Source: Limnohabitans sp. DM1
GTDB taxonomy: Bacteria; Pseudomonadota; Gammaproteobacteria; Burkholderiales; Burkholderiaceae_C
Length of the DNA stretch: 64,000 nt
Reading direction: 5' to 3'
Assembly: GCF_001269385.1 (NCBI RefSeq)
Contig: NZ_CXOO01000010.1
Span: 62,001-126,000 of the forward strand
The notes below the pieces were generated by a model, which made no database searches, was not told the origin of the DNA, and saw nothing but the letters and a program-made list of their open reading frames with translations. Made by a program: the position numbers and the translations under genes. This document shows positions 1 through 8,921 of the stretch, in pieces. Within the stretch, counting starts at the first letter, position 1; every line of letters begins with the position of its first letter.

Positions 1-668
1 GTGGCCAGTTTCTCGCGCAGCTTTTCAGCGGCAGGCTTCATCAGGCTCGAATGGAAAGGCGCCGACACGGGCAAGAGCAGCGCACGCTTGGCACCCATGC
101 CCTTGAGCACTTCGCAAGCTTTGTCCACCGCCGCTTTGCTGCCCGCGATCACGGTTTGCGCGGCGTCGTTGAAGTTCACGGCTTCAACCACTTCGGCGCT
201 GCCCGCTGCAAAAGTGGCTTGGGCTGCCTGGCAGCCTTCGATCACTTTGTCTGAGGCCAAGCCCAAAATGGCGGCCATGGCGCCCACGCCCACGGGCACG
301 GCTTCCTGCATGGCAGCCGCACGCAGACGCACCAGTGGGGCGGCTTGCGCGAGCGTCAACACACCCGAAGCCACCAGGGCACTGTATTCACCCAGCGAGT
401 GACCGGCCACGACGGACGGCTTGGCCCCGCCTTCGGCGAGCCAAGCGCGGTAAGCGGCCACAGCCGACACCAGCATCACGGGCTGGGTGTTGGTGGTCAT
501 CGCCAGCGCTTCTTTAGGGCCTTCGTGTATGAGTTGGGCCACGTCTTCGCCGAGGGCGTCCGAGGCTTCTTTCAGGGTTTGGAGCACCACGGGGTGGTCA
601 CCCCAGGCGTCCAGCATGCCCACCGATTGGGAGCCCTGGCCGGGAAAAACAAAAGCAAATGTGGTCAT
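1..668 (-). CDS. fabD: Malonyl-CoA:ACP transacylase FabD (3' end cut by window edge)
   Basis: Transfers malonyl from malonyl-CoA to acyl carrier protein, supplying extender units for cytosolic type II fatty-acid synthesis. The reading frame begins MTTFAFVFPGQGSQSVGM at an ATG at 668 and stays open to base 1, giving 222 codons of a protein that is usually about 310 aa. The N-terminal FPGQGSQ motif and the nucleophile elbow GHSLGEYSA (Ser near residue 91) are diagnostic. It lies 91 bp downstream of fabH in the same direction, as the last visible gene of the rpmF-plsX-fabH-fabD cluster. The C-terminal part, including the catalytic His region, lies outside the window. No strong Shine-Dalgarno sequence precedes the ATG. 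Confidence 0.96.
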   Translation of the reverse strand, partial: MTTFAFVFPGQGSQSVGMLDAWGDHPVVLQTLKEASDALGEDVAQLIHEGPKEALAMTTNTQPVMLVSAVAAYRAWLAEGGAKPSVVAGHSLGEYSALVASGVLTLAQAAPLVRLRAAAMQEAVPVGVGAMAAILGLASDKVIEGCQAAQATFAAGSAEVVEAVNFNDAAQTVIAGSKAAVDKACEVLKGMGAKRALLLPVSAPFHSSLMKPAAEKLREKLA

Positions 669-759
669 GTGCAAATTTTTTTAATCAGGAAAGAATCCGT
701 GAAAGTGACATGGGGCGTGCCCTGCATCGCCGCCCCGGGCCTGTCAAATCAAGAGCGGG

Positions 760-1737
760 TCAATAACGCAACAGCACCGAGCCCCAAGTGAAGCCCCCGC
801 CCACGCCTTCGAGCATGAGGGTCTGGCCACGCTGGATGCGCCCGTCGCGCACGGCTGTGTCCAGCGCCAGCGGGATCGAGGCGGCCGAGGTGTTGCCATG
901 CTGGTCCACCGTCACGACCACCTTGTCAGCGCCCAGCTTGAGCTTGCGCGCTGTGCTTTGCATGATGCGGATGTTGGCCTGATGCGGGATCAACCAGTCG
1001 ATGTCGGCATCGGTCAAGTTGGCCTTGGCCAAGCTGGCGCGGGCCGTGTCTTCGAGCACACCCACCGCCAATTTAAAGACCGCCTGACCGTCCATCTTGA
1101 GCACCGGATCGCCCAAAATGCCGCCACGGTTGACATGGCCGGGCACGCACAAGATGTCCTTGTACTTGCCGTCGGCGTGCAAATCGGTGGCCAAAATGCC
1201 GGGCTGATCCGAGGCTTCGAGCACGACCGCGCCTGCGCCATCGCCAAACAACACGCAGGTCGTGCGGTCCTTGAAGTCGAGGATACGGCTGAACACCTCC
1301 GAGCCGATCACCAAAGCACGTTTTGCCGAGCCGGACTGGATCATCGAGTCGGCAATGGTCAGCGCGTAAATGAAGCCACTGCACACGGCCTGCACGTCAA
1401 ACGCCGGGCAACCTGCGGTGCCCAGCTTGTGCTGCACCATGGTCGCCACCGAGGGAAACACCATATCGGGAGTCGATGTGGCGACGATGATCAGGTCCAG
1501 GTCGTGGGCCGAAATGCCTGCAGCAGCCAGCGCCTGGCGTGCAGCTTCGGTCGCCAGATCGCTGCTGCCCTGATGGTCGGCCGCAAAGTGACGGGCACGG
1601 ATACCGGTGCGATCAACGATCCAGTCGTCGGAAGTTTCGACGCCTTGTTGCGCCAGTTCGGCCGCTAGGTCGGCATTGGTCAGGCGTTTTTCCGGCAGGT
1701 AGCTGCCGGTGCCCAGAATGCGGGAATAAATTCTCAT
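760..1737 (-). CDS. fabH: Beta-ketoacyl-ACP synthase III FabH
   Basis: Condenses acetyl-CoA with malonyl-ACP, the first elongation step of fatty-acid synthesis. The 325-aa protein has the family's normal length and an intact catalytic triad: Cys near 119 in [10 protein letters not shown], His near 252 in PHQANIRIM, and Asn near 282 in [10 protein letters not shown]. The C-terminus ends [15 protein letters not shown], as is usual for FabH. Its ATG overlaps the plsX stop codon (ATGA), so the two are translationally coupled, and fabD follows. The order plsX-fabH-fabD is the standard bacterial lipid-initiation cluster. Confidence 0.98.
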   Translation of the reverse strand: MRIYSRILGTGSYLPEKRLTNADLAAELAQQGVETSDDWIVDRTGIRARHFAADHQGSSDLATEAARQALAAAGISAHDLDLIIVATSTPDMVFPSVATMVQHKLGTAGCPAFDVQAVCSGFIYALTIADSMIQSGSAKRALVIGSEVFSRILDFKDRTTCVLFGDGAGAVVLEASDQPGILATDLHADGKYKDILCVPGHVNRGGILGDPVLKMDGQAVFKLAVGVLEDTARASLAKANLTDADIDWLIPHQANIRIMQSTARKLKLGADKVVVTVDQHGNTSAASIPLALDTAVRDGRIQRGQTLMLEGVGGGFTWGSVLLRY

Positions 1738-2795
1738 GGTGTGGTGACCGCTTCTGAGCGCTCGGCTTGCGCCCCCATCAACAAGGGAGCTGCATGCGCG
1801 ATGCGTTCACGAACGCGATCCAGCAATTGGTTTCGGGCTGCATCATAAGCCCGGTTCAGCGCCGTCTCGAAAGCCACCTCATCGGCCGAGCCATGGCTCT
1901 TGAACACCAGACCGCGCAGCCCCAACAAGGCCGCACCGTTGTAGCGGCGGTGGTCTACACGATTTTTAAATGCAGATAGAACCGGATAAGCTAAAAGTGC
2001 TGCAATTTTCGTGAAGATGTTGCGTGAAAACTCAGTTTTCAAGAAGCCGCCAATCATGGTTGCCAGACCTTCGCTGGCCTTCAAAGCCACGTTGCCCACG
2101 AAACCATCGCACACCACAATGTCCACGGTGCCTTTGAAAATGTCATTGCCTTCGACGTTGCCATGAAAATTCAAATCACCCGAACTGCCCGCAGAGCGCA
2201 GCAATTCACCGGTTTTTTTGATGATCTCATTGCCCTTGATGGCCTCTTCGCCAATGTTGAGCAAGCCCACTGTGGGGTTTTGCTTGTTTTGCAAGACGGA
2301 GACCAGTGCCGATCCCATGACGGCAAACTGAAGCAAATGTTCGGGCGTGCAGTCTACATTGGCACCCAGGTCGAGCATGGTGGTGCCGCCGCCCTTGAAG
2401 TTGGGCATCTGCCCTGCAATGGCCGGGCGGTCAATGCCGTCCATGGTTTTGAGCACATAGCGGGCAATCGCCATGAGCGCGCCCGTGTTGCCCGCAGACA
2501 CCGCAGCACCGGCTTTGCCGTCACGCACCTGCTCGATGGCCACGCGCATGGACGAGTCTTTTTTCTTGCGCAACGCCACTTCGAGCGGATCGTCCATTTC
2601 GACCACTTCAGTAGCAGCCACCACTTCGGCGCGAAGATCGACAAAACCGGCCAATGCTTCTGAACGGCCCACCAGCAAAAGGCGTGCATCGGGATGGGTC
2701 AACAAAAAGCGGCGGCAGGCCGCCAGCGTGACGCGGGGACCATGGTCACCACCCATGCAATCGACAGCCACGGTGATTGGAGTGGGCGAGGTCAT
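1734..2795 (-). CDS. plsX: Phosphate acyltransferase PlsX
   Basis: Makes acyl-phosphate from acyl-ACP for phospholipid synthesis by PlsY; it is a peripheral membrane enzyme. The 353-aa product starts with a polar [20 protein letters not shown], and the [11 protein letters not shown] segment is the PlsX signature. AGNTGALMA and [11 protein letters not shown] further along are also typical. It lies 112 bp downstream of rpmF and overlaps fabH by 4 bp. Length and motifs are normal for the family. Confidence 0.98.
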   Translation of the reverse strand: MTSPTPITVAVDCMGGDHGPRVTLAACRRFLLTHPDARLLLVGRSEALAGFVDLRAEVVAATEVVEMDDPLEVALRKKKDSSMRVAIEQVRDGKAGAAVSAGNTGALMAIARYVLKTMDGIDRPAIAGQMPNFKGGGTTMLDLGANVDCTPEHLLQFAVMGSALVSVLQNKQNPTVGLLNIGEEAIKGNEIIKKTGELLRSAGSSGDLNFHGNVEGNDIFKGTVDIVVCDGFVGNVALKASEGLATMIGGFLKTEFSRNIFTKIAALLAYPVLSAFKNRVDHRRYNGAALLGLRGLVFKSHGSADEVAFETALNRAYDAARNQLLDRVRERIAHAAPLLMGAQAERSEAVTTP

Positions 2796-2907
2796 GGAAT
2801 CCTTGGGCTCAAAAACGAAAAGTACAAAACAAAACCTACAAAAACAAAAGCCCGATGCTACTTAAAAAGTAGCGCCGGGCCTCTGGCGGCTTGAGGGCTG
2901 ACGCCGA

Positions 2908-3090
2908 TCAGGCTTCAGATTTGTTTTTCAACACCTGACGACCACGGTAAAAACCGTTGGGGCTGATGTGGTGACGCAGGTGTGTTTCACCGGTGGTGGG
3001 TTCCACAGCGATACCAGGCACATTCAGTGCGTTGTGTGAACGGTGCATGCCGCGCTTGGAAGGCGATTTTTTGTTTTGCTGAACAGCCAT
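2908..3090 (-). CDS. rpmF: 50S ribosomal protein L32
   Basis: Small ribosomal protein of the large subunit, 60 aa, beginning [19 protein letters not shown], the classic L32 N-terminus. A good Shine-Dalgarno (AAGGAG) lies about 6 nt upstream of the ATG. It is cotranscribed with yceD upstream and plsX-fabH-fabD downstream, the arrangement known from many proteobacteria that links ribosome production to lipid synthesis. The C-terminal zinc-binding cysteines of some L32 proteins are absent here, which is common in this group. Confidence 0.97.
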   Translation of the reverse strand: MAVQQNKKSPSKRGMHRSHNALNVPGIAVEPTTGETHLRHHISPNGFYRGRQVLKNKSEA

Positions 3091-3183
3091 GATGGCTCCT
3101 TGGAAGCTTGTGGAGGCCGCGCAAATACAACGCAGCTTCTGGTTGATGACAGTGTCCCCCAGTCAAACTGGGCGAAGCCATTG

Positions 3184-3214
3184 ATTATAGCCCAAGCCGG
3201 AACACTTTCCCCAA
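3184..3214 (-). promoter_or_regulatory. Putative promoter of the rpmF-plsX-fabH-fabD operon
   Basis: On the minus strand a perfect -10 hexamer TATAAT (complement at 3184-3189) is preceded 19 bp upstream by a weak -35 TTGGGG (complement 3209-3214). It lies in the 141-bp gap between the yceD stop and rpmF and would give a leader of roughly 85-90 nt before rpmF. The spacing is longer than ideal, so the -35 assignment is tentative. Confidence 0.5.
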
Positions 3215-3231
3215 TTGCTCAGTCCAAGAGA

Positions 3232-3777
3232 TCAAGATGACGACTTTTTCAACCCCGCCAGCACGCCGAAGGGATTGGGACGCTCAGCGGCCTGCTCAAA
3301 CTCCGGGTCTACGGCAGACATGGGCAAGGCCTCGGGGCAAACCTCATGCAAAGGGACAAGGGGCAAGGACAAAATCAGCTCATCTTCGACCAGCGCCAAG
3401 GCGTCGAAGTCGCGGCTGACCACCAAAATATCTTCTTCCGCCTCGTCATCCAGCGCCGCAGCCGTGGCCTCGTCGGCCACAAAACGAAAAGACCGCTGGG
3501 CCTGAACTGTCTCCAAAACAGGCGTCAAGCAACGTTGGCACTGCATAGGCAAAGCCACCGAAGCTTCCAAATCGAGCCAGACATGGTCAGCCCCACCCGA
3601 TTGGGGCTCCAGCCGCCCCTCCAGGTGCCAGACCACGGGCCCGGCCAGCACATCCCCATCGACCTGCTCTTGACACAAACGGGACATGGCCTGCAAAGCA
3701 CCTTGCCCTTCCAAAACGGCCTCATCGCGGGCAAACGCCACAACATCCAAGTGTTGGGGATCAAACTTTTTTTCCAT
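3232..3777 (-). CDS. yceD: YceD/DUF177 family protein (23S rRNA accumulation protein)
   Basis: A 181-aa DUF177 protein; in E. coli and plants members are needed for 23S rRNA accumulation, though the biochemical role is unclear. The family signature CQRCLTPV lies near residue 80, followed by the acidic segment EEDILVV and, near residue 140, the LPLVPLHEVC element. The protein ends with a short serine tail. It lies upstream of rpmF in the same direction, its usual position, and is divergent from maf with only 26 bp between start codons, so the two promoters must overlap the neighbouring coding sequences. Confidence 0.9.
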   Translation of the reverse strand: MEKKFDPQHLDVVAFARDEAVLEGQGALQAMSRLCQEQVDGDVLAGPVVWHLEGRLEPQSGGADHVWLDLEASVALPMQCQRCLTPVLETVQAQRSFRFVADEATAAALDDEAEEDILVVSRDFDALALVEDELILSLPLVPLHEVCPEALPMSAVDPEFEQAAERPNPFGVLAGLKKSSS

Positions 3778-3803
3778 GTGCGCAGTGTAAGAGAATCACC
3801 CCC

Positions 3804-4445
3804 ATGAGCATTTCTTCCATGGCACCCCATTCCCCCATTCCCTCCAGCCAGGTCAGCCGCACAGTGGTCCTGGGTTCGACCTCGCGCTATCGCCGCGAAC
3901 TCCTGGAACGCCTGCGCATTCCCTTCACCGTCGCGGCTCCCGACGTGGATGAAACACCCGCTGTAGGCGAATCCCCAAGCGACCTGGCCCGGCGCCTGGC
4001 TCTGGCCAAAGCCCAAGCGGTGGCCGCCAAACACCCCGAATCGGTGGTGATTGGCTCCGATCAAGTCGCCGACCTGGCTGGTCAGCCGCTGGGCAAGCCC
4101 GGCGAACATGCCCGCGCCGTGCAACAACTGCGGCAAATGCGTGGCCAGACCGTGATTTTTCAGACCGCGCTCGCCGTGGTGTGTCTGGCCACCGGCTTTG
4201 AAGCGGTCGATTTGGCGGCTGTGCGGGTGGTGTTTCGCGACCTGAGCGATGCAGAGATCGAAGCTTATTTACAGGCTGAAAAACCCTATGACTGCGCGGG
4301 CAGCGCCAAAAGCGAGGGTTTGGGCATCGCCTTGCTGGAATCCATTGACAACGACGACCCGACCGCTTTGATCGGCTTGCCGCTGATCCGCACCGCACGC
4401 ATGCTGCGTCAGGCTGGAATCCAACTGTTGCGAGCCACGCCATGA
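3804..4445 (+). CDS. maf: Maf-family nucleoside triphosphate pyrophosphatase
   Basis: Cytosolic nucleotide pyrophosphatase of the Maf fold; the YceF subgroup hydrolyses modified nucleotides such as 7-methyl-GTP. The motifs LGSTSRYRRELL, DVDET, and GSDQVADL near residue 75 are all typical. The 213-aa length includes a 15-residue polar N-terminal extension, so a start at the sixth-codon ATG is possible. It overlaps the downstream methylase by 4 bp (ATGA). Position next to yceD-rpmF-plsX supports the YceF assignment. Confidence 0.92.
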   Translation: MSISSMAPHSPIPSSQVSRTVVLGSTSRYRRELLERLRIPFTVAAPDVDETPAVGESPSDLARRLALAKAQAVAAKHPESVVIGSDQVADLAGQPLGKPGEHARAVQQLRQMRGQTVIFQTALAVVCLATGFEAVDLAAVRVVFRDLSDAEIEAYLQAEKPYDCAGSAKSEGLGIALLESIDNDDPTALIGLPLIRTARMLRQAGIQLLRATP

Positions 4446-5200
4446 CCCCAGGCCGACTTTTTCTGGTTCCGACGCCGCTGGATTTTGGCTGCACAGAGCA
4501 AGCCCCCATCACCGATGTTTTACCCAGCACGACACTGGCCGCCGCCGCTGGCCTGCAGCACTGGGTCTGCGAAAACGCCAAAACAACCCGGGCATTCCTC
4601 AAACGCGTGGGCGCAACCCACCCGCTGTGTGCGCCACTGGCCGAACAGCAGATCACCGAATTGCCGCGTCATGTGCATAAAAAAGGCGATCACCAGTCCG
4701 GCTTTGACGGCAAACCGCTGCTGGCCGCCGCCTTGCAAGGCCACGACATGGGCTTGATCAGCGAAGCAGGCATGCCTGCGGTGGCCGACCCCGGCAGCTC
4801 GGTGGTGCGCGCAGCGCACGACCTGGGCCTGAGCGTGGTGCCCCTCGTGGGCCCCGTGTCCTTGCTGCTGGCCTTGGCGGCCAGTGGCCTCAACGGTCAA
4901 AACTTCGCCTTTGTCGGCTACCTGCCACAAGACGCCAACGAACGGGGTGCGCGGCTCAAACAACTGGAATCACTGGCCCACAAAACAGGTCAGACCCAGC
5001 TGTGGATTGAAACGCCCTACCGCAACGCCGCCATGCTGAGCGCTTTGCTGCAAAGCCTTCAGGGCGTCACACGCCTGGCCATAGCCAGCGGCCTCACGCT
5101 GCCCTCGGCACGCATCCAGAGTCACAGCGTGGCCCAATGGAAAAAGGGCCTCAAAGGCCCCGATGCGCACACCCCGGCGGTGTATGCGATTGGGCCTTGA
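4442..5200 (+). CDS. RsmI-like SAM-dependent methyltransferase (tetrapyrrole methylase fold)
   Basis: The 252-aa protein begins GRLFLVPTPLDFG and has SEAGMPAVADPGSSVV near residue 110, the substrate/SAM loop typical of RsmI (16S rRNA 2'-O-methyltransferase, C1402) and its paralogs. The family glycines and the VGPVSLLLALAASGL segment are present. However the N-terminal segment is not the usual LVPTPIGNLGD of true RsmI, so this looks like the shorter paralog found beside maf in Burkholderiales, whose substrate is unknown. Translation is coupled to maf through an ATGA overlap. Confidence 0.85.
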   Translation: MTPGRLFLVPTPLDFGCTEQAPITDVLPSTTLAAAAGLQHWVCENAKTTRAFLKRVGATHPLCAPLAEQQITELPRHVHKKGDHQSGFDGKPLLAAALQGHDMGLISEAGMPAVADPGSSVVRAAHDLGLSVVPLVGPVSLLLALAASGLNGQNFAFVGYLPQDANERGARLKQLESLAHKTGQTQLWIETPYRNAAMLSALLQSLQGVTRLAIASGLTLPSARIQSHSVAQWKKGLKGPDAHTPAVYAIGP

Positions 5201-5235
5201 GACAACCCTTGCATAGAGGGTTGACGCTGAGAATT

Positions 5236-5260
5236 TCGGACTCTGCGAGTGCCGACCTAC
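5236..5260. repeat. REP-like hairpin, copy 1
   Basis: A short imperfect hairpin in which TCGGACTC and GAGTGCCGA flank a TGC loop, followed by CCTAC. The same sequence recurs at 41.4 kb and, with small changes, at 12.1 and 51.8 kb. It lies between the convergent methylase gene and sppA. Confidence 0.7.
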
Positions 5261-5308
5261 AAGAACAGGTCGTCGAAATCGCGACGTTGAACCGCTCAGC
5301 GCAAAAGA

Positions 5309-6319
5309 TCAACGAACAGTGGCGCCCAGGCGCAAGGCGTGGACAGCGCCTTCGCCCACGGCCGCGCCAAAGCGTTTGGCCAACCGCTCGGCCACGTTTT
5401 CGTGGCGCGAATAATCCACCACTTCAGGGGCTTTGACCACATCGCGGGCCACGCCGTCCAGGCTGCCCAAGGCATCGGCCAGCCCCATGTCCACGGCTTG
5501 CTGGCCGCTCCAGAACAGGCCGCTGAACATCTCCGGCGTTTCCTTCAGGCGCTCGCCGCGTCCTTTGCGGACCACGTCGATGAACTGGGCATGGATTTGG
5601 TCCAACATGGCCTGTGCATGCTTGCGCTGCGCCTCGGTTTGGGGGCTGAAGGGATCAAGAAAGCCCTTGTTGGCCCCAGCTGTCATCAAGCGCCGCTCGA
5701 TGCCCAGCTTGTCCATGAGTCCGGTAAAACCAAAACCATCCATCAGCACACCAATGCTGCCCACGATGCTGGCCTTGTCCACATAAATCTTGTCAGTCGC
5801 CGCCGCAATGTAATACGCCGCCGATGCACAAGACTCTTCCACCACCGCATAGATCGGCTTTTTGTGCAGCACCTTGAGGCGGTGAATTTCATCGTTGATC
5901 AAGCCCGCCTGCACAGGGCTGCCGCCAGGCGAATTGATCAAGAGCACCAAAGCCTGCGAGCCGGAGTCTTCCAGCGCATTGCGCATGGACGCCATGACAT
6001 TTTCAGCGCTGCCTTCGCCCTCCGAGCCAATTTCGCCGCGAATGGAGACCATCGCGGTATGCGGCAAGCTGGGATTAATGGTGGGTGTGGTGTAGCTGAA
6101 GGCCTGCCAAAAGACCACTGCCAGCAAGACCAGCCAGGCCAGACGCAAACCGACCTTCCAACGCCGGGCTGTTTGCTGTTCACGCAGCGTGGCAAAGGCC
6201 AACTGTTCCAGCACCTTGCGCTCCCAGCCTGAGGCCGATGCGGTCTGCGCAGCTGTAACAGGAGAAGAAACAGGATCAGCCGGAGGGACTGCGGACACGT
6301 TGTCCAGAGGGTCTTGCAT
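5309..6319 (-). CDS. sppA: S49 family signal peptide peptidase SppA
   Basis: Membrane-anchored serine protease that degrades cleaved signal peptides. A polar N-terminus is followed by one transmembrane segment (LAWLVLLAVVFWQAF, about residues 63-78), then the S49 domain. The segment EESCASAAYYIAAA carries the nucleophilic serine and SIVGSIGVLMDGFG is the conserved strand after it. The ~336-aa size matches single-domain SppA. I prefer the ATG at 6319; a TTG at 6325 overlapping the upstream stop codon is an alternative. It is the last gene of rluC-gph-Rieske-sppA. Confidence 0.92.
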   Translation of the reverse strand: MQDPLDNVSAVPPADPVSSPVTAAQTASASGWERKVLEQLAFATLREQQTARRWKVGLRLAWLVLLAVVFWQAFSYTTPTINPSLPHTAMVSIRGEIGSEGEGSAENVMASMRNALEDSGSQALVLLINSPGGSPVQAGLINDEIHRLKVLHKKPIYAVVEESCASAAYYIAAATDKIYVDKASIVGSIGVLMDGFGFTGLMDKLGIERRLMTAGANKGFLDPFSPQTEAQRKHAQAMLDQIHAQFIDVVRKGRGERLKETPEMFSGLFWSGQQAVDMGLADALGSLDGVARDVVKAPEVVDYSRHENVAERLAKRFGAAVGEGAVHALRLGATVR

Positions 6320-6321
6320 GG

Positions 6322-6687
6322 TCAAAATTCAAGGGGTTTCAAGTTGTAGGCAGTATGCCAGTGAACCACACCGTCCCGTTCTGAAAGGTCTATTTTCACC
6401 AGCCCGCCACGGCACGGCCCGCCCGTGCAGGCGCCGGTTTCGGGTTGGTAGGTGGCGCCATGCGTGGCGCACATCAACCAACGCCCGGTGTCGTCAAAAA
6501 AACGGTCTGGCTGGTAGTCCATCTCCATGGCCACATGGGTGCAACGATTCAGGTAGGCGTGCACCTGCCCCTGGTAACGGATGGCAAAAGCGCGGCAGGT
6601 CTGTCCGGCATACACAATGTCAAAGGGAACAGCCCGCCCGCCATTGAGCAAATCGGAACTGTTGCACAAAGGGATCATCGGCTCCAT
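6322..6687 (-). CDS. Rieske 2Fe-2S domain protein
   Basis: A soluble 121-aa Rieske ferredoxin-like protein. Both halves of the cluster-binding motif are present: CTH (near residue 42) and CATHGA (near residue 68), with a PCRGGLVKI tail typical of small Rieske proteins. Electron partner and function are unknown. The start at 6687 is chosen because GGAG precedes this ATG by 6 bp; upstream TTG/GTG codons overlap the phosphatase gene. It lies between a HAD phosphatase and sppA in one operon, a pairing common in Burkholderiales. Confidence 0.9.
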   Translation of the reverse strand: MEPMIPLCNSSDLLNGGRAVPFDIVYAGQTCRAFAIRYQGQVHAYLNRCTHVAMEMDYQPDRFFDDTGRWLMCATHGATYQPETGACTGGPCRGGLVKIDLSERDGVVHWHTAYNLKPLEF

Positions 6688-6701
6688 GGGGATCTCCACA
6701 C

Positions 6702-7370
6702 TCAAGCGTGTTGCAGCAGCCAGTCGTGCAAATCACGCACACTGTGCGCCACATGGCGCGGCTTCAAGGCATGAAAGGCCTCGGGCTCATGCGCCCCATA
6801 ACTCACACCCACACTGGCGCAACCCGCGTTCAGCGCCATTTGCAAATCGTGTGTGGTGTCCCCAATCATCAAGGTGCGCTCGGGCTCCACGCCAAACTCG
6901 CGCATCAACTCATGCAACATCAAGGGGCTGGGCTTGCCCGCCGTCTCATCGGCTGTGCGTGAGCCATCGAACACATGGCGCAATTCCACCGCCTGCAAGG
7001 CTTCGTTCAACCCATGACGGCTTTTGCCTGTGGCCACGGTCACCCAGTGGTGACGCGATTTCAGATCGGCCAGCAAGGGCAAGACACCCTCAAACAGGCT
7101 GATGTCGTTTTGATGCACCAGGTAATGGTGGCGGTAGCGCTCCCCCAAGGCCGGGTACTTGTCTTGGGGCACATCGGGCGCAGCATGGGCCAGCGCGGGC
7201 AAAAGAGACATGCCGATCACATAAGAAGCGGCTTCCCGGCTGGGCTCGGCCCCCCCCACATCGACCACTGCCCGCTGAATGCAGCGGGTGATGATGGCCG
7301 TGGAATCAAACAAAGTGCCATCCCAATCGAAAGCGATCAGGTCAAACTGGCGAGGACGTTGGGCGGGCAT
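6702..7370 (-). CDS. gph: HAD-IA family hydrolase, phosphoglycolate phosphatase-like
   Basis: Haloacid-dehalogenase phosphatase of 222 aa. Motif I is FDWDGTLFDS (two catalytic Asp), motif II is VATGKS (Thr), motif III Lys lies in GKPSPLML, and motif IV is MIGDTTHDLQMA, all intact. The helical cap after motif I marks subfamily IA as in Gph, which removes 2-phosphoglycolate; exact substrate is inferred. Its 5' end overlaps rluC by 29 bp and its stop abuts the Rieske gene, showing a compact operon. Confidence 0.88.
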   Translation of the reverse strand: MPAQRPRQFDLIAFDWDGTLFDSTAIITRCIQRAVVDVGGAEPSREAASYVIGMSLLPALAHAAPDVPQDKYPALGERYRHHYLVHQNDISLFEGVLPLLADLKSRHHWVTVATGKSRHGLNEALQAVELRHVFDGSRTADETAGKPSPLMLHELMREFGVEPERTLMIGDTTHDLQMALNAGCASVGVSYGAHEPEAFHALKPRHVAHSVRDLHDWLLQHA

Positions 7371-8343
7371 GTGTGATGAAGTCTTTCAATTCAGGTGGTA
7401 AATCGGCTTGCAGGGCCACACGCTCGGCGGTCACGGGGTGGTTGAACTGCAAGCGCCAGGCATGCAAAAACATGCGCTTTAGTGCGGGTCGGGCGCCCTG
7501 CTTTTGAATCTGGCGATTCCACTCAAAATCACCGTATTTATCGTCTCCAGCAATTGGATACCCCTGCGAGGCCAGGTGCACCCGAATCTGGTGGGTGCGC
7601 CCGGTTTTGATCGTCACCTCCAAGAGCGTGGCGCCCGGCAGGCGCTCGGCCACCTTGACCAGCGTGATGGAACGCATGCCGTCCGGGTCTTCCATCGTGG
7701 TCACCTTCACGCGCCGCTCGCCGTCGGGCAGCAAAAATTTGTGCAAAGGCTGGTCAATCACCTTGAGCTTGGCGGGCCATTCACCCTTGACCAGCGCCAG
7801 ATAGGTCTTGCCCGTCTCGCGCTCGCGGAACTGGTCTTGCAGGTGTTTCAAGGCGCTGCGCTTTTTGGCCACCAGCAAAATACCGCTGGTTTCCCGGTCC
7901 AGCCGGTGCACCAACTCCAGCAACTTGGCCTGGGGCCGGGCCTGACGCAACTGCTCGATCACGCCAAAGCTCACACCCGAGCCGCCATGCACCGCCACCC
8001 CAGCTGGTTTGTCGATGGCCATGAGGCTGTCGTCTTCAAAAAGAGTAGGAAATTCCCGTCCCGGCGCCGGATGCGCGGCCTTTTCGCCGACTTTTTCGGA
8101 AATTCGTACCGGGGGCAGTCGCACTTCATCACCGGTTTCGACCCGGGTCTCTGCGCTGGCGCGGCCTTTGTTAATGCGCACCTCGCCGCTGCGGATGATG
8201 CGGTAAACGTGGGTTTTGGGCACCCCTTTGAGGTGACGCATCAAAAAATTGTCCAATCGCTGACCGGCAGATTCTTCGTCCACCAACAACCATTTCACGG
8301 CAGGTGCCGTGGCCACGGTTTGGCCCCCTATAATGTGATTCAC
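7342..8343 (-). CDS. rluC: 23S rRNA pseudouridine synthase RluC-type (RluA family)
   Basis: Isomerises specific uridines of 23S rRNA. The 333-aa protein has an N-terminal S4 RNA-binding domain (about residues 25-85, with QRLDNFLMRHL and RSGEVRINKGR) and an RluA catalytic domain with HRLDRETSGILL, whose Asp is the nucleophile. The start codon is GTG. It is divergent from rne, the conserved rluC/rne arrangement of proteobacteria, which supports RluC over RluD. The 578-bp gap to rne holds the rne leader. Confidence 0.94.
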   Translation of the reverse strand: MNHIIGGQTVATAPAVKWLLVDEESAGQRLDNFLMRHLKGVPKTHVYRIIRSGEVRINKGRASAETRVETGDEVRLPPVRISEKVGEKAAHPAPGREFPTLFEDDSLMAIDKPAGVAVHGGSGVSFGVIEQLRQARPQAKLLELVHRLDRETSGILLVAKKRSALKHLQDQFRERETGKTYLALVKGEWPAKLKVIDQPLHKFLLPDGERRVKVTTMEDPDGMRSITLVKVAERLPGATLLEVTIKTGRTHQIRVHLASQGYPIAGDDKYGDFEWNRQIQKQGARPALKRMFLHAWRLQFNHPVTAERVALQADLPPELKDFITHARPTSSPV

Positions 8344-8921
8344 TGGCTATTGGCTGTAAGTGGTTGATTCAAATGGAAATGAATTCCTGAGGACAGGAGT
8401 TTAGTCCACCACCACCGCGCCAAACCAGATGGTCGATGCCACCCCCGGCTCGATTTGCAAACTGAAGGCCAACGCCAACAGTGGCAAAACGCCCCGGAGG
8501 TCAGGTCGACGCCCAGAAACCCAGATACGGAATTCCCCAAGTCCAGCATCTTTGAAGAGTTGCTGGACGGATCAAAGCGAGATGGTTGTGTTGTTCGGAA
8601 CGATGCTGATGTGGATGGAGTGGCTCACGAAGCCCGGCTCTGTCGTCACGCCTTGTGCCCGGCAGTTTGTCTTGGACACCGGGGGAAGCCCCCGGAAGTG
8701 GACGAATCTCTGCACACCTTTGTCCTCGCCCCATCCACGCGCCACGATCCCCATTCCTGCGCTCACGCGCAGCTGAGTGGTCGATCATCTTCGGCAATTC
8801 CCTTCGTTTCAGGCGTCAGCTGCGGCAACGTGGACCCCTCAAGGGTCAGAACGTAAACCGGTCGTGCGCGTGCAATCCAACAGCACCGCCCGGCCGACAC
8901 TGATTAAAGAAGGAACGCATC
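8329..8921 (+). promoter_or_regulatory. rne promoter candidate and long structured 5' leader
   Basis: No gene is visible in the 578 bases between rluC and rne. A perfect -10 hexamer TATAAT lies at 8329-8334, inside the rluC start region; no good -35 is seen 16-18 bp upstream. If used, the rne mRNA would carry a leader of about 580 nt. Several strong hairpins are readable, for example ACCGGGGGAAGCCCCCGG near 8680, CTGCGCTCACGCGCAG near 8758 and TGGACCCCTCAAGGGTCA near 8830. In enterobacteria the rne 5' UTR mediates autoregulation by RNase E; the same role here is an inference. A good SD (AAGGA) precedes the rne ATG. Confidence 0.5.
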
